Shown here piece by piece: positions 21,707 through 23,971 of a stretch of DNA of 23,971 nt. The DNA comes from a virus. The stretch lies in the IMG/VR virus record IMGVR_UViG_3300048927_000740, positions 1-23,971 of that record; one strand, written 5' to 3'. Each line of letters opens with the position of its first letter. Within the stretch, counting starts at the first letter, position 1. The notes below the pieces were generated by a model. The model was not told the origin of the DNA and ran no database searches. It saw only the letters and a list, made by a program, of their open reading frames with translations. The position numbers were made by a program, and so were the translations under genes.

Positions 21707-22549
21707 ATGAATGATGAAAATTTGAATACGCAGGAGTTGATAGAGCGGATCAGCTCGTCATATGGCGTTACCACTCAAAGAGCGCTTGCAGAAGTCTTGG
21801 GTGTGCCATCTAACAGCATCAGCACCTGGATTCAGCGCAACAGCCTGCCTGGAAAGGCCATTATCAAATGCTCTCTTGAAACCGGCGCAGACTTGAACTG
21901 GTTAATGACTGGTGAGCTTGTTAATTCGCATTTGCGAGATGAGCCTTTACTGAAAGGTAAGCAGCTTTACGATGAAATCATGGCTAATGGCGGGAAGTTA
22001 GTTTTACGCCGCCTATTAGATGCCTACGGCTTTAGCATGCAAAAGGAGCTGGGCGATTTACTTGATATCTCTTCTGGCACAATCAGCACATGGATCCGTA
22101 GGGAATATTTCCCCGGAGATGTAGTGGTTGCATGCGCGCTAGACACAGGCGTGTCTCTCAGATGGTTAGCAACTGGTAAAGGTGAGATGTTCGATAGTCA
22201 GCCCGAAGTTGTCACATCATCAATAAGTATTCCGAGGAAAAAATTAGTGTCGGGCGTTCTTAATGACGCAGGCAATTGGCTTATGGATCCGGCGCTTTCT
22301 ACAGTCGATAAAGAATGCTTAGTGTTTATTGATGGTGTTGGTCACTCATGGTTAGTGAATACAGAAGCCAAGAACATCGCTAATGGTCGCTGGTTCGTTA
22401 ATATTGATGACTCTTATGATGTGTATGATATTTCTCGCTTACCCGGTGGAAAAATTAAGCTAGCCAATCCAAGTGTCTCGTTTGAATGCAGGGCATCTGA
22501 TGTTACCCCTTTTGGGGCTGTATTATTTACTCTGGAAAAACACGTATAA
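21707..22549 (+). CDS. cI: CI-type repressor with two tandem HTH domains
   Basis: The 280-residue product is a 186 CI-family repressor. An HTH domain at about 9-69 (QRALAEVLGVPSNSISTWIQ, then LETGADLNWLMTGE) is followed by a second at about 98-159 (LGDLLDISSGTISTWIRREY, then LDTGVSLRWLATGKGE). The two share ISTWI-x-R-x(3)-PG, C-x-L-x-TG-x(2)-L-x-WL-x-TG. The C-terminal part (about 175-280) would be the oligomerisation domain. 186 CI has only one HTH (192 residues). No obvious Ala-Gly cleavage site and Ser/Lys dyad of LexA-type repressors is visible, so induction probably needs an antirepressor. The gene starts the operon cI-yebY-like-int. Confidence 0.9.
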   Translation: MNDENLNTQELIERISSSYGVTTQRALAEVLGVPSNSISTWIQRNSLPGKAIIKCSLETGADLNWLMTGELVNSHLRDEPLLKGKQLYDEIMANGGKLVLRRLLDAYGFSMQKELGDLLDISSGTISTWIRREYFPGDVVVACALDTGVSLRWLATGKGEMFDSQPEVVTSSISIPRKKLVSGVLNDAGNWLMDPALSTVDKECLVFIDGVGHSWLVNTEAKNIANGRWFVNIDDSYDVYDISRLPGGKIKLANPSVSFECRASDVTPFGAVLFTLEKHV

Positions 22550-22557
22550 GGAATGGA

Positions 22558-22899
22558 ATGAAAAAGTTATTTCTTGCCATAGCATGTCTTATTGGAGCAT
22601 CTGCATCTTATGCTGCAGAAAAATCAGTTGATTTGGATTCATCAAAACTAGGTGAAGACTGGCCCCTTACTTTTAACAAAGCTAAGGTTTCCTGCATTAA
22701 TAAACGTTTTATCTTCGTTTATAACACTGATACTGATGACCGATATCCTGTAAATGGCAACGCAAAAGATGCAGTCCAGTCGGGGAAAATGGAGGGTTAC
22801 GACATAGATGCTGTATGGGCTGACGACCCAAACTATAAAGGGGTTAAGAAAAGCATTAGTCCAATTCTTGATGCTGGCAACAACCTTTGTGAACAATAA
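22558..22899 (+). CDS. YebY-like periplasmic protein (DUF2511), lysogenic cargo
   Basis: The 113-residue product has a clear signal peptide (MKKLFLAIACLIGASASYA, cut near 19/20). The mature domain resembles YebY/DUF2511: DWPLTFNKAKVSC, RYPVNG-x-AKDAVQSGKM and IDAVWADDPN. C46 and C111 could form a disulfide in the periplasm. It stands nine bases after cI and 22 before int and so should be made together with the repressor in lysogens. AAGGA precedes the ATG at 22558. YebY-type genes are normally chromosomal, so this may alter the host envelope. Function unknown. Confidence 0.85.
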   Translation: MKKLFLAIACLIGASASYAAEKSVDLDSSKLGEDWPLTFNKAKVSCINKRFIFVYNTDTDDRYPVNGNAKDAVQSGKMEGYDIDAVWADDPNYKGVKKSISPILDAGNNLCEQ

Positions 22900-22921
22900 G
22901 TAAACTACCTCGGTTCTCACT

Positions 22922-23971
22922 ATGACTGTTACTAAACAAAAAAATGGCAAATGGCTTGCGCAGATATTCCCTAACGGCAGGGATGGAAAGCGCATCCGTA
23001 AGCAATTTAACACCAAAGGTGAAGCCGAGGCTTATGAGGACTATGAAAGAAAAAAGACTGAAGATAAGCCCTGGCTCGGTGAAAAAGAGGATCGCCGGAA
23101 GCTAAGTGAACTAATCCAACTTTGGCACAACCTCCATGGGCAATCACTAACAGCAAGCAAACTGCGTCTCGCAAAGTTGAAGATTGTTTGCAGGGGCTTG
23201 GGTGATCCGATTGCTTCGAGGATAACAACTAAGGATTGGGCGCATTATCGAGATCAGCGGCTAAGCGGGAAAATTGACAATGGCTATCATGCCAATCCAC
23301 AGAAATGGATAGCGCAACCAATAACCGTAAACCGCGAACAGTACTACCTCGAAGCTGTATTCAACGAGTTGCGCCGACTTGGAGAGTGGAAACTACCTAA
23401 CCCTCTTGAGGGAATTCGGCCCTTTAAAGAAAAAGAAAAAGAGATGTCCTGGCTAACCGACGGGCAAATCAAAACCCTACTTAAAGCCTGCGATTCTTTT
23501 GGCAATATCAACCTTACACTAATCGTTAAAATCTGCCTTGCAACAGGTGCCAGATGGCGTGAAGCCGAGAACCTAACCCGATCTCAGTTGTCACCTCATA
23601 AGATCACCTTCATAAAAACCAAAGGTGGGAAAAACCGAACTGTACCTATCCCACGGTGGCTTTATGATGAGCTTTCCCCCCTGAAGGATAAAATGTTTCA
23701 GCCCTGCTATAAGGCTTTCAGTGAAATGCTGAACATTGCCAATATCCAGTTAGCTGATGGTCAAAATACGCATGTGCTCCGGCACACATTCGCGAGTCAT
23801 TTTATGATGAATGGAGGCAACATCTTGGTACTGCAGCGCATACTTGGTCATGCCAATATTCGTGAAACTATGAGGTATGCTCACTTCGCACCAGACCATC
23901 TTGAAGAGGCTGCACAGCTGAACCCTATCGCGGGATATAGTGGCAGCAATGTGGCAGCAGAGGATTCATAA
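22922..23971 (+). CDS. int: Tyrosine integrase of the 186/P2 family
   Basis: The 349-residue product catalyses integration and excision. The catalytic residues are visible: R211 (TGARWREAENL), K234 (KTKGGKNR), H284-x-x-R287 (HVLRHTFASH), H310 (GHANIRETM) and the nucleophile Y319 (MRYAHF). The N-terminus (MTVTKQKNGKWLAQIFPNGR) is the arm-binding domain, and DDRRKL...LWHNLHGQSL-like sequence begins the core-binding domain. It ends exactly at the window edge with a complete stop codon. The att site must lie just outside. All active residues are present, so it should be functional. Confidence 0.96.
   Translation: MTVTKQKNGKWLAQIFPNGRDGKRIRKQFNTKGEAEAYEDYERKKTEDKPWLGEKEDRRKLSELIQLWHNLHGQSLTASKLRLAKLKIVCRGLGDPIASRITTKDWAHYRDQRLSGKIDNGYHANPQKWIAQPITVNREQYYLEAVFNELRRLGEWKLPNPLEGIRPFKEKEKEMSWLTDGQIKTLLKACDSFGNINLTLIVKICLATGARWREAENLTRSQLSPHKITFIKTKGGKNRTVPIPRWLYDELSPLKDKMFQPCYKAFSEMLNIANIQLADGQNTHVLRHTFASHFMMNGGNILVLQRILGHANIRETMRYAHFAPDHLEEAAQLNPIAGYSGSNVAAEDS

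Noticed and set aside
1-23971. CRISPR array, tRNA genes, insertion sequences, toxin-antitoxin pair
   Set aside because: I saw no spaced direct repeats, no tRNA-like fold, no transposase gene or terminal repeats and no recognisable toxin-antitoxin genes. The att site and any tRNA target would lie beyond the integrase, outside the window.

Overview
This window is most of one temperate phage genome of the P2/186 type (Peduovirus-like), most likely an integrated prophage of a member of the Enterobacterales. The gene order, the protein lengths and the 186-type control genes (CI, Apl/Cox-like, CII, Fil, DUF2732, TraR-type zinc finger, Dam, A) support this. The host species cannot be fixed from the sequence. 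The left edge cuts the tail-fibre gene H. The genes G, FI, FII, E, T, U, D and ogr would lie to the left of position 1, and the window ends exactly at the stop codon of the integrase.

Layout. 1-3066 (minus strand): tail fibre H (partial), I, J, W, V. 3156-4223 (plus strand): an AT-rich cargo gene between V and S. 4220-9792 (minus): S, R, LysC/LysB spanins, a SAR endolysin, a pinholin-like gene, X, L, M, N, O. 9937-12734 (plus): P (terminase ATPase) and Q (portal). 12735-14602: a second AT-rich cargo block with a 535-residue membrane protein gene, followed by what looks like the displaced original 3' end of Q. 14712-14924: a small possible gene spanning the 19-bp cos site (14848-14866). 15006-15532: a two-gene minus-strand operon behind a strong LexA box. 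15695-17983: replication initiator A with an internal origin-like site. 17935-21591 (minus): two adenine methylases, zinc-finger protein, DUF2732, DUF5347-like, Fil, CII, Apl/Cox-like. 21592-21706: the lysis-lysogeny switch. 21707-23971 (plus): CI-type repressor with two HTH domains, a YebY-like secreted protein, integrase.

How it works together. The repressor at 21707 and the leftward early operon starting with the Apl/Cox-like gene diverge from a 115-bp switch. The candidate early promoter has two GATC sites in its spacer, and the phage carries two Dam-like enzymes. The repressor shows no clear self-cleavage domain. As in 186, induction would therefore need an SOS-controlled antirepressor, and the small LexA-box operon next to cos is the natural candidate, although its proteins do not look like Tum. 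Rolling-circle replication by A is followed by packaging from cos by P/M and lysis by pinholin, SAR endolysin and spanins.

The most unusual parts are the two cargo genes at 3156 and 12813. Both encode unrecognised proteins with two predicted membrane helices, both are AT-rich and on the plus strand, and both sit at structural-gene junctions. The second lies in the Q-A interval where P2-like phages keep anti-phage genes. A hairpin covers its ribosome binding site.
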